Source: Spirochaetaceae bacterium (GTDB lineage: Bacteria > Spirochaetota > Spirochaetia > Treponematales > Breznakiellaceae). Taken from it: a stretch of DNA of 22,901 nt. The notes below the pieces were generated by a model, which was given only the letters and a program-made list of their open reading frames with translations, was not told where the DNA came from and did not search any database. Made by a program: the position numbers and the translations under genes. Each line of letters begins with the position of its first letter. Within the stretch, counting starts at the first letter, position 1. Location: contig JAITXS010000115.1 in NCBI GenBank assembly GCA_031284645.1, positions 1-22,901 of the forward strand. The letters are read 5' to 3'. This document shows positions 1 to 7,061 of this stretch, piece by piece.

Positions 1-99
1 TTCATTTTATTTTTTTGCTGATTTTTTAGCTAATTTTCGATATTGATTCCCGCAACTCTTTCCACTGTGAATAGCAAAACTACCATAAAGCTCAATCCT

Positions 100-105
100 T
101 GTCAA
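100..105 (-). promoter_or_regulatory. Possible leftward promoter (-35 box; -10 at 77-82)
   Basis: On the minus strand a perfect TTGACA is followed after 17 bases by TAGTTT at 77-82. It would transcribe out of the left edge of the window, divergent from the sugar operon, where a regulator gene could lie. The -10 box is only a fair match, and no convincing start codon with an open frame follows inside the window, so this is tentative. Confidence 0.3.
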
Positions 106-174
106 GTGAAATGTAAATAATGAAAAAAGTCTCGGGAATTTTTCAATTTATTATGAAATATTTCTGTAAAAAAC

Positions 175-203
175 TTGACTGATTTTTAAGAATCAGATAC
201 AAT
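175..203 (+). promoter_or_regulatory. Upstream sigma-70 promoter of the sugar operon
   Basis: TTGACT at 175-180 and TACAAT at 198-203 are separated by exactly 17 bases, close to the vegetative sigma consensus. The spacer carries an imperfect 14-base palindrome, GATTTTTAAGAATC (181-194), where a repressor could sit. A transcript from here would have a leader of about 170 bases before the first gene. The region 1-378 contains no convincing gene: it is AT-rich and regulatory. Confidence 0.6.
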
Positions 204-285
204 TAAAGAGAATTACCGGAACTATATTGGTTTTTACTTAAATTGAATGGGCTGTACGCTATGTCTACTTTAATTTCGGGCTTAT

Positions 286-314
286 TTGACAATATTATCA
301 ATGTATGATATGAT
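286..314 (+). promoter_or_regulatory. Proximal sigma-70 promoter of the sugar operon
   Basis: A perfect TTGACA at 286-291 and TATGAT at 309-314 with a 17-base spacer form one of the best promoters in the window. The expected transcription start is near 321, immediately before the paired GAAAATATTGCAA repeats, about 58 bases ahead of the first start codon. Confidence 0.75.
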
Positions 315-324
315 TTATTTTACA

Positions 325-356
325 GAAAATATTGCAATGTTTTGAAAATATTGCAA
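325..356 (+). repeat. Pair of 13-bp direct repeats, candidate operator
   Basis: GAAAATATTGCAA occurs exactly at 325-337 and again at 344-356, a 19-base period (about two helical turns). It lies just downstream of the -10 box and ahead of the Shine-Dalgarno AAGGAGG. The spacing and position fit a regulator that blocks or modulates transcription start, or a site acting in the leader RNA. The regulator is unknown. Confidence 0.5.
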
Positions 357-378
357 ACAATTTACCAAGGAGGAAAAA

Positions 379-1380
379 ATGAAAAAAATCACTATGGTTG
401 CCCTGTCGCTTATTGCCGCATCGGGCATGGTGTTTTTCGGGTGTAGTGACAACAAAAAGAAAGCCCTGATGGGTGTCATTACGCCAAGTGCAGACCACGG
501 GTTTACCGCCGAGTCAATTCGCCACGGAGAGGCTCAGACTAAAGCCCTTGCCGAAAAGTATGGATTTGACTACAGGTATATGACTGCAGCCGAATCCGGC
601 GAGCAGAGCAACGCCATCGAAACGGTTCTTGGCATGAAGCCATCAGTTATTATTCTTTGGCCGGTTACCGGAGATGAGCTGCGCAGCGCAGCGCAGTCCG
701 TAACAGATGCAGGGGTTCCGCTCATTGTCTACGACCGCTTTATAGACGGCATTTCCCCAACAGCTGAGATTTCAGGCGATAACGTTGCCATCGGTGAAGG
801 CGCCGGGCGGTATTTTAACACTTATTTTGCCTCCGACCTTGCCGCCGGTCCTGTTAATTACCTTGAATTCAAGGGCGACAGTTCCACTGTGCCTATGGAA
901 CGTACCGAAGGCTTCCTTTCGACAGCAAACCCCAACTTTAAGCTGGTGCAGTCATTCGTTACCAACTGGAGTCAGCAGACAGCGATGGAACAAATGGAAA
1001 GCTATCTTAATACCAAGAGTACCGCTGAAATTGAGTCCATCAAGGCTATTTTTACCCACGATGATGAAATTGTCTTCGGTATTGTAGAAGCTTTGAAAAA
1101 TTACCGTGGGCCTGCAAAGCTTAACATAAAACTGATTTCCGGCGTTTCCGGAGGCAGCGGCTTTATGGAGCTGTTTGAAAATTCAGGCGTTAAGGGCGTT
1201 GATTTTATGACATACACCTTTTCTCCTTCTATGATGCGGGATGCCATTGATCTGGGTTACCGTGTTATCAAAGGCGAAAAAGTTGATAAAATCTACAAAA
1301 TTCCTACCCAGATGATCGATAAAACCAATTATAAACCGTATATGGAGAGCGATATATACAAAATCCGTTATAGTCTCTAG
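379..1380 (+). CDS. Sugar ABC transporter substrate-binding lipoprotein
   Basis: Captures a sugar in the periplasm and delivers it to the permease and ATPase encoded next. The 333-residue protein starts with a signal peptide (MKK, then a hydrophobic run) ending in FFGC, so Cys22 is the likely lipidation site; phenylalanine at -3 and -2 is loose but tolerated in spirochaetes. The rest resembles the RbsB/XylF-type periplasmic binding fold (Peripla_BP_4): a repeated alpha/beta pattern, VYDRF near residue 117 in the ligand-cleft region, and a GDN segment typical of pentose and hexose binders. The start is fixed by AAGGAGG six bases upstream. It is the first gene of the operon and is followed by a terminator, so it is probably made in excess over the membrane components. 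The sugar cannot be read from sequence. Confidence 0.85.
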   Translation: MKKITMVALSLIAASGMVFFGCSDNKKKALMGVITPSADHGFTAESIRHGEAQTKALAEKYGFDYRYMTAAESGEQSNAIETVLGMKPSVIILWPVTGDELRSAAQSVTDAGVPLIVYDRFIDGISPTAEISGDNVAIGEGAGRYFNTYFASDLAAGPVNYLEFKGDSSTVPMERTEGFLSTANPNFKLVQSFVTNWSQQTAMEQMESYLNTKSTAEIESIKAIFTHDDEIVFGIVEALKNYRGPAKLNIKLISGVSGGSGFMELFENSGVKGVDFMTYTFSPSMMRDAIDLGYRVIKGEKVDKIYKIPTQMIDKTNYKPYMESDIYKIRYSL

Positions 1381-1393
1381 CAGGGTTTAAAGA

Positions 1394-1425
1394 CAGGGGC
1401 GAAAGCGCCCCTGCAATTTTTTTTT
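1394..1425 (+). terminator. Intrinsic terminator/attenuator inside the ABC operon
   Basis: A perfect 8-bp GC-rich stem, CAGGGGCG with CGCCCCTG, closes an AAAG loop (1394-1413). It is followed by AA and nine T residues (1417-1425). It sits 13 bases after the binding-protein stop and before the ATPase gene, which has no obvious promoter of its own. Partial read-through here would give much binding protein and less transporter. Confidence 0.85.
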
Positions 1426-1459
1426 GAACATGAAGTTTTAAAAACGGAGGATTACGCCA

Positions 1460-2968
1460 ATGGTTCTTGAAATGAAGAATATATCAAAATCTTTCAGCGT
1501 AGTTCAGGCGCTTAAAGATGTTTCATTTGATGTGCAACAGGGCGAGGTGCTCGGGCTGCTCGGAGAAAACGGAGCCGGAAAAACAACCCTTATGAATGTA
1601 CTTGCCGGCACCTTTCCGCAAGACTCCGGGCAGATATACATCAATGGCCATGAAGTCCGGGGAATGACGCCAAAAAAATCAAATGAACTAAAAATCAGGT
1701 TTATTCATCAGGAACTAAATCTTTGTAACGACCTTAGGGTATATCAAAATATGTTTCTTGGAGAAGAATTCACCTCTGCGGCAGGTTTTGTCAGAAAAAA
1801 GGATGAAATACGTAAAGCCCAAGAAGTCCTTGACTACATGAATACCGGCATTAATGCAGAGTCCTTAGTGGGCGGACTTTATACAGCACAAAAACAGCTT
1901 GTGGAAATAGCCCGGGCTCTGCTTTTTCAGTCGGAGCTGATTATTATGGACGAACCGACCAGCGCTTTGAATACCCGCGAAATAGAAAACCTGTTTACCA
2001 TTATGAATCGCTTAAAATCCGAAGGGGTAAGTTTTATCTATATTTCCCATAAGATGCCGGAACTTTTTACCATATGCGATAGATATACCGTTCTTCGCGA
2101 TGGGGTATTTATTCAATCCGGCTATTTTAAGGACATTAACGAACAGCAGGCGACAGAACTTTTAATCGGTAAAAGTTTCATCGCCACAAACCTTAAAGAC
2201 AATATAGAATCCCCGGTTAGCGACAAAATTATGTTTTCGGTACATAAATTAACAGGGGATACCTTTAAAGATGTTTCTATGGATGTTCGCAAGGGAGAGA
2301 TAATTGTAGTTACCGGCTTGCAGGGCTCCGGTACCGATGAATTTGCAAGCGCACTGTTCGGTGCAAGCCCCGTATCGTCCGGGAGCATTTCTACCCGTAA
2401 TGGCCCGCTCAACATTAAGTCCATTAAGAATGTAATGAAAAGCGGTGTATCCATGATTCCGCGCAACCGCAAGGAACGAGGTATTATTCCCCATTTGAGC
2501 ATAAGGAACAATAGCTCCCTTGCACACTTTGTGGTAAAACATAAAAAATTGTTCATTTCCAACGCTGAAGAAACAGAACGTTTCCTTCGTAACAAGAAAA
2601 AAATGGAAATAAAAATAGGCAGTGAAAAGGATCCGATCACTTCCCTTTCCGGCGGCAACCAGCAGAAGGTTATACTCGGCAAATGGCTTGAAATCGATGC
2701 GGATGTTTACATTATGGACAACCCCACCCAGGGCATTGATGTGGGGGCAAAATATGCTATCTATAAACTGATACATGAACTTGCCAGGGACGGTAAATCC
2801 GTTATAGTTTTCAGCAATGAGTTCCCGGAAATACATCAGCTTGCGGATCGCTGTTTTGTTTTTTATAAGGGTCAGATCAGCGCTGCACTTGATTATAAGG
2901 ATTTAACTGAAGTTGAAATTATGAAATATTCGACAGGGTCGCATTTGGAGGAGCAAAAATGGGCATAG
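1460..2968 (+). CDS. Sugar ABC transporter ATP-binding protein (two NBDs)
   Basis: Energises sugar import. At 502 residues it has the normal size for the RbsA/MglA/XylG family of fused double ATPases. NBD1 shows Walker A GENGAGKTT (about 35-43), a divergent signature around LYTAQKQ, and Walker B ending in MDEPTSAL. NBD2 has an intact SLSGGNQQK signature, but its Walker A region reads GLQGSGTDE with no lysine or arginine, and Walker B reads MDNPTQGIDVGAK with asparagine where the catalytic glutamate is expected. A weakened second site is usual in this family, but loss of that glutamate is a stronger change. A Shine-Dalgarno GGAGG lies 8 bases before the ATG. The gene overlaps the permease gene by 10 bases, so translation is coupled. 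Confidence 0.92.
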   Translation: MVLEMKNISKSFSVVQALKDVSFDVQQGEVLGLLGENGAGKTTLMNVLAGTFPQDSGQIYINGHEVRGMTPKKSNELKIRFIHQELNLCNDLRVYQNMFLGEEFTSAAGFVRKKDEIRKAQEVLDYMNTGINAESLVGGLYTAQKQLVEIARALLFQSELIIMDEPTSALNTREIENLFTIMNRLKSEGVSFIYISHKMPELFTICDRYTVLRDGVFIQSGYFKDINEQQATELLIGKSFIATNLKDNIESPVSDKIMFSVHKLTGDTFKDVSMDVRKGEIIVVTGLQGSGTDEFASALFGASPVSSGSISTRNGPLNIKSIKNVMKSGVSMIPRNRKERGIIPHLSIRNNSSLAHFVVKHKKLFISNAEETERFLRNKKKMEIKIGSEKDPITSLSGGNQQKVILGKWLEIDADVYIMDNPTQGIDVGAKYAIYKLIHELARDGKSVIVFSNEFPEIHQLADRCFVFYKGQISAALDYKDLTEVEIMKYSTGSHLEEQKWA

Positions 2969-3933
2969 TTTCTGAACTAAAAGAAAGAAACACCAAGGAA
3001 GTCTGGCGTATTATCACGACACAGTATAGTCACTGGCTTAGTTTTTTTATACTGTTGGCCGTTGCCGTTGCTGTTAATCCCCAGTTTCTAAGTTGGAGTA
3101 ACCTTTCCAATCAGTTTGTACAGGGAGCGATTGTCGGCATCTGCGCTATGGGTATGAGCCTCGTTATTTCTGCAGGCATGATAGACCTTTCGGTTGGTGC
3201 CGCCACGGCGCTTATTTCCGGTTTGGGCATTACAGTCTTAAACAGCACAGGAAGTATCGCCCTTTGCTTTGTTTTTTGCGTGGCGGCAGGTTTGATCGTC
3301 GGCTTGGTCAACGGGCTCCTTGTAACAAAGGGGAAAATTGCACCTTTCATTGTTACCCTTGCAACTATGTCTGCCCTTAGATCTATTATCAACCAGCTTG
3401 GACAGGGCGGCCCCTTTTCCGTAGACCGTGCTTTGTATGCACCGTTCCGTGCAATAGCCGCCGACAGATGGGCGTTCATGCCTAATCTTATGCTCTTTTT
3501 TATCGTTATCACGATAATTACAGGCTTAATAATGTCGAAAACAAAATTCGGCACCTACATTTACGCCATTGGCTCAAATCAGCAGACTGCGCGTCTTTCG
3601 GGTATCAACGTTGACAGGGTCAAGACGAGTATTTTTATGTATGCCGGTGCGCTTTACGGGCTTGCCGCTTTTTTGCTGGCAAGTCGGCTTACTTCGATTC
3701 AGGCGGCAAGCGCCGGAACAGGGTACGAGATGGACGCCATTGCTGCAGTCGCGATAGGCGGTACGGCGATGGAAGGCGGTCGGGGAAAAATAATCGGTAC
3801 CTTTTTAGGTGTACTGATGTTGCGGATTATTAGCACTGTTTTGATTATGGCAAATGTTCCGCCATTTCTTAACGGGCTTGTGCAGGGAATCATCATCATT
3901 GTTGCCGTTTTGGCGCAAAACAGAAAGAAATAG
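2959..3933 (+). CDS. Sugar ABC transporter permease
   Basis: Forms the membrane channel of the importer (BPD_transp_2 family, RbsC/XylH/MglC-like). The 324-residue protein is almost wholly hydrophobic, with about 8-10 membrane segments. It contains the family hallmark GMIDLSVGA (consensus GGIDLSVGS) near residues 72-80 and a later conserved IGGTAMEGGRGKIIGT segment near 265-280. The ATG lies inside the last codons of the ATPase gene, with GGAGG just upstream. A short cytoplasmic N-terminus precedes the first membrane helix. Only one permease gene is present, so a homodimer is expected, as in the ribose system. Confidence 0.92.
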   Translation: MGIVSELKERNTKEVWRIITTQYSHWLSFFILLAVAVAVNPQFLSWSNLSNQFVQGAIVGICAMGMSLVISAGMIDLSVGAATALISGLGITVLNSTGSIALCFVFCVAAGLIVGLVNGLLVTKGKIAPFIVTLATMSALRSIINQLGQGGPFSVDRALYAPFRAIAADRWAFMPNLMLFFIVITIITGLIMSKTKFGTYIYAIGSNQQTARLSGINVDRVKTSIFMYAGALYGLAAFLLASRLTSIQAASAGTGYEMDAIAAVAIGGTAMEGGRGKIIGTFLGVLMLRIISTVLIMANVPPFLNGLVQGIIIIVAVLAQNRKK

Positions 3934-3942
3934 GAGACAAAC

Positions 3943-5031
3943 ATGTGTGCGTTAAAAGTTGCTATTACCGGTGCCGGAGGAATGGCGAATTATCATTATA
4001 CCGGTTTTACCGAAGCCGGAGCGGAGGTAGCTGCAATCGTAGACATGAATGCCGCGCAGGCTAAGGCCTTTGCCGGCCCCCGCAATATCTCCAAAGTATA
4101 TGATACCCTGACCAATCTTCTGGAAAAAGAGCCCGATATCGAGGCAGTATCGATAGTTACCCCAAACAAATTCCACAAACCGCTGATTATCGAGGCTTTA
4201 AACAAGGGCAAGCATGTTTTCTGCGAAAAACCGCCGGCATTGAACGCCGCCGAAATGCAGGAAATTATCGATGCACAAAAAAAGTCGGGTAAAACATTAA
4301 TGTTTGATTTTAATAACCGTGCGCGCCCCGAATCTCAGGCAATGAAAGCCTATATAAAACAAGGCAGGACAGGCCGTATCAATTCCGCGCAGGCAACATG
4401 GGTGCGCCGCGCAGGTATTCCGGGTTTCGGCGGCTGGTTTACCAACAAGGCGCTTTCAGGCGGGGGCCCTGTTATCGACCTGCTTCACATGATCGACCTT
4501 GCCCTTTATTTTATGGATTATCCTGAGCCGGCTTGCCTTTTAGCGGTAACTTTTAACGATTTTATGGGCAACAAGGCATTTAAGGGGCCGTGGGGCATAC
4601 CCGATGCGGCAAACGGTGTTACCGATGTCGAATCAGCCTGCCATGCTATGCTTACTTTTAAAACAGGACAATGTCTTTCGATACGCAATTCCTGGGCAGA
4701 GATGAACGAGCGCGAGATTGTGTCGGTTGTTTTCCAGGGCGCAAAAGCAGGCGGCAAAGTTGAGCGCCTTTTCGGCAGGGACGGAATCGACGAAACAGCT
4801 ATAGACAGTTGCCGCCTCTTTATCGAAGAAAACGGCAATCAGGCAAACCTTGATATAATAAGCGAGCATGACGAAACAATGGGACGAACACGGGCAGCGG
4901 CAAACTTTATTGATGCCCTTACCGGCAAGGCGGAAGCGCTCAACAAGCCGGAAGAAGCGTTAATCCTTATGAAAATCATCGACGCAATCTACCAATCGGC
5001 TTCAAGCGGCACAGCCGTTCAGTTCGATTAA
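3943..5031 (+). CDS. Gfo/Idh/MocA-family oxidoreductase
   Basis: Probable NAD(P)-dependent sugar or polyol dehydrogenase acting on the imported compound in the cytoplasm. The 362-residue length is typical. Visible features are the Rossmann dinucleotide site GAGGMA (10-15) with Asp34 at the end of the second strand, the family motif CEKPP (94-98) with its catalytic-site lysine, and the C-terminal-domain motif GGGPVIDLLHMID (173-185) with the conserved Asp179 and His182. AGGAGA precedes the ATG, and the gene follows the permease by 9 bases. Pairing with a TIM-barrel isomerase resembles YcjS/YcjR-type 3-keto-glycoside pathways and inositol-type pathways. The substrate remains unknown. Confidence 0.85.
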   Translation: MCALKVAITGAGGMANYHYTGFTEAGAEVAAIVDMNAAQAKAFAGPRNISKVYDTLTNLLEKEPDIEAVSIVTPNKFHKPLIIEALNKGKHVFCEKPPALNAAEMQEIIDAQKKSGKTLMFDFNNRARPESQAMKAYIKQGRTGRINSAQATWVRRAGIPGFGGWFTNKALSGGGPVIDLLHMIDLALYFMDYPEPACLLAVTFNDFMGNKAFKGPWGIPDAANGVTDVESACHAMLTFKTGQCLSIRNSWAEMNEREIVSVVFQGAKAGGKVERLFGRDGIDETAIDSCRLFIEENGNQANLDIISEHDETMGRTRAAANFIDALTGKAEALNKPEEALILMKIIDAIYQSASSGTAVQFD

Positions 5032-5046
5032 CATTCAGGAGCTTTT

Positions 5047-6039
5047 ATGAGCAGAATAATTACACTGGCATCGGGACAATTCGGCGATATGCCGCTTCCC
5101 GATCTATGCAAGTTTGCAAGCAGACTTGGTTACGATGGGCTTGAACTTGCAACTCACGCTCATTTCGATGTGCAAAAAGCCTTGCATGACGAAAGCTACA
5201 TCCCTCATGTATGGGAAACTTTAAAAAACCATAACTTGCAATGCGAGGCGATAAGCGCCCATTTAACAGGGCAATGTGTCGGCGACATTTGGGACGAGCG
5301 CCTCGACAACTTTGCGCCTGCGCGCCTTGCAGGAAAACCCGCCGAGATACGCGCATGGGCAATTAACGAGATGAAAGATACTGCCCGCGCCGCGCAAAAA
5401 TTCGGTGTAAAAATCGTAAACGGATTTACCGGTTCCCCCATTTGGGCACGTTGGTATTCCTTCCCTCAAACTTCGCAAAAGATGATAGATGATGGCTTTA
5501 AGCTGATAAAAGATCTCTGGACACCCATTTTTGATGTTTTCGATCAATGCGGAATACGCTTTGCCCTCGAAGTGCATCCCACCGAAATAGCGTTTGACTA
5601 CTACACAACCGAACAGCTTTTTAAACTCTTCGAAAATCGTCCTACACTCGGGTTAAACTACGATCCCAGCCATCTTCTCTGGCAAGGAGTAAGCGAAACC
5701 GGTTTTGCCCGGGAGTTTGCTTCCAAAATTTACCATGTCCACATGAAAGACGTAAAAATGTTTAAAAACGACAAATCGGGCATCTTGGGTTCCTTCCTGA
5801 ACTTCGGGGACACCCGCCGCGCATGGAATTTTGTTTCGGTAGGACATGGTGACGTCGATTTTGACGGTATAATCCGCGAACTCAACCAAGCCGGATACAC
5901 AGGCCCGCTTTCGATAGAGTGGGAAGACTCAGGCATGGATCGCGAAACCGGCGCATCGGAAAGCCTTTCCTATGTCCGCAAAATCAACTTCTCCGCCTCC
6001 GAAATATCCTTCGACAGCAACTTGTCAATGAGCAATTAG
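5047..6039 (+). CDS. Sugar phosphate isomerase/epimerase family TIM-barrel protein
   Basis: Likely a divalent-metal-dependent epimerase or isomerase acting after the dehydrogenase. It is 330 residues in the AP-endonuclease-2/xylose-isomerase-like fold. Candidate metal and substrate ligands appear in the expected order: Glu175 and His177 (ALEVHPTE), Asp206 (NYDPSHL), His232 (HVHMKD), His267 (GHGD) and Glu291 (SIEWEDS). AGGAG lies 6 bases before the ATG, and the gene is 15 bases from its upstream partner, so it is in the same operon. No sugar kinase follows, so the product must be phosphorylated or cleaved by enzymes encoded elsewhere. An IolE-like dehydratase role is an alternative. Confidence 0.8.
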   Translation: MSRIITLASGQFGDMPLPDLCKFASRLGYDGLELATHAHFDVQKALHDESYIPHVWETLKNHNLQCEAISAHLTGQCVGDIWDERLDNFAPARLAGKPAEIRAWAINEMKDTARAAQKFGVKIVNGFTGSPIWARWYSFPQTSQKMIDDGFKLIKDLWTPIFDVFDQCGIRFALEVHPTEIAFDYYTTEQLFKLFENRPTLGLNYDPSHLLWQGVSETGFAREFASKIYHVHMKDVKMFKNDKSGILGSFLNFGDTRRAWNFVSVGHGDVDFDGIIRELNQAGYTGPLSIEWEDSGMDRETGASESLSYVRKINFSASEISFDSNLSMSN

Positions 6040-6050
6040 CATTTTTCCAA

Positions 6051-6070
6051 AAGGGGGAAGCCTCCCCCTT
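6051..6070. terminator. GC-rich hairpin ending the sugar operon
   Basis: A perfect 8-bp stem, AAGGGGGA with TCCCCCTT, closes the loop AGCC, 11 bases after the isomerase stop codon. No long T-run follows on the plus strand, and only TTTT on the minus strand. It may end the sugar operon, or act for both this operon and the convergent minus-strand operon ending at 6192. Confidence 0.5.
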
Positions 6071-6104
6071 GAGGATAGCAGGGTATGGGATTGCTGATAT
6101 ACTA

Positions 6105-6159
6105 TACCCTCTACCCTACAACCCAATTACCCTATTTTGACCCTCTACCCCAATACCCT
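6105..6159 (-). repeat. TACCCT-rich repeat; G-quadruplex-capable on the minus strand
   Basis: Seven C-tracts of three or four lie at 6107-6109, 6114-6116, 6122-6124, 6130-6132, 6141-6143, 6148-6151 and 6156-6158, separated by loops of 4-8 bases. Most sit in degenerate TACCCT or CTACCC units. The minus strand therefore carries seven G-tracts. It would be transcribed as the 3' leader-out of the TPR gene, just beyond its stop codon. Confidence 0.5.
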
Positions 6160-6191
6160 GATAAATATCTACTGCAAAATAGCGTTTACGG

Positions 6192-7061
6192 TCATAATTT
6201 TTCCTGAGCCTGTTGTAATTCTTTTTCCAGACGGGCTGCTTTAAAAATACCGGCCGCACGTGTATACATTTCAATTGAGCTGTTTTTATTTCCGGTTTTT
6301 TTGTAAATATCACCAAGCGCAAGATAATCCATTCCAAGACCGTGACTGTTTTCGGCCCTGCGGTCAAACCCTATGGCATCGTGCAGGGAAGCTATGGCTG
6401 CCTCATAGCTTCCCTGTTTTGAATACAGTGAAGCAAGCAGATAGCAATCATAAGCGGCAAGCTCTAAATAATTCCCTTTGGAATGAATGGAAAATGCATT
6501 TTTTAACGCGGCTTCCGCGTCTCCGTAATTTTTTAATTCTTTTTCGGCAAGTGCTGCGACTATCCAGCCGTTTGCCGCATTAAGCGTATCCTCTGTTAAA
6601 AATGCCATATTTTCTTTTGTGTTATGCTTAACTTTATCCGCAACGGCAGGGTTCCCCGGATTGCTCAACAACTGATAACGGTCAAGATAAATGCTGCAAA
6701 CAGCGCTTAACTCTCTGTCATGGGCTTCTTGCGCTGTTTGCAACGCGTCTTTCCAATACGCAAGAGCTTCGTCCGTTTTATCCAGATAATACAGTATGTC
6801 TCCGTAAGCAAGAGCTGTCCTCACAAGAAGCTCGGGGTCGTCAACCGCAACGGCAATACGCCTGCTTTCTTCAAGCATATCCAATGCCTGTTTATAGTTC
6901 CCCCTGCCGGCATACTTGTTTGATAAATCCAATTGCGTCTCCGCCATAAAACGCATCGTCCTGATTTCAACAGCTCTCTTGGGCGCTGAAGAACACAGGC
7001 TCAATAATAAAGCGCATAACAGGGCGAGCAGGAAACGGAATACGGCTTTATGTTTCATCAT
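6192..7061 (-). CDS. Exported TPR-repeat protein of the Mla-like operon
   Basis: A 289-residue protein with an N-terminal signal sequence, then helical tetratricopeptide-type repeats from about residue 40 to the end. Repeat-like stretches include YKQALDMLEESRRIA, TDEALAYWKDALQTA, YEAAIASLHDAI and NSSIEMYTRAAGIF. Cys23 in SLCSS could be a lipid-attached cysteine, but leucine at -1 is a poor lipobox; cleavage after SSA by signal peptidase I is the alternative. The start codon follows the MlaD-like stop directly (TAA then ATGATG), so the two are translationally coupled. It occupies the position where other MCE operons carry an auxiliary lipoprotein, which suggests a periplasmic or outer-membrane partner role. 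That role is inferred only from position and fold. Confidence 0.75.
   Translation of the reverse strand: MMKHKAVFRFLLALLCALLLSLCSSAPKRAVEIRTMRFMAETQLDLSNKYAGRGNYKQALDMLEESRRIAVAVDDPELLVRTALAYGDILYYLDKTDEALAYWKDALQTAQEAHDRELSAVCSIYLDRYQLLSNPGNPAVADKVKHNTKENMAFLTEDTLNAANGWIVAALAEKELKNYGDAEAALKNAFSIHSKGNYLELAAYDCYLLASLYSKQGSYEAAIASLHDAIGFDRRAENSHGLGMDYLALGDIYKKTGNKNSSIEMYTRAAGIFKAARLEKELQQAQEKL

Noticed and set aside
40..82. Short leftward peptide starting near the divergent promoter
   Set aside because: The possible frames stop after fewer than 20 codons and carry no convincing ribosome site with a conserved sequence.
2122..2836. Two overlapping long minus-strand frames (186 and 195 codons) opposite the sugar ATPase gene
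   Set aside because: They lie wholly within a well-supported gene on the other strand. Their translations show no domain and odd composition, so they are shadows of the coding strand.
3111..3554. 147-codon minus-strand frame opposite the permease gene
   Set aside because: Its low-complexity translation rich in I, P and A is a mirror of permease codons. No start signal was seen.
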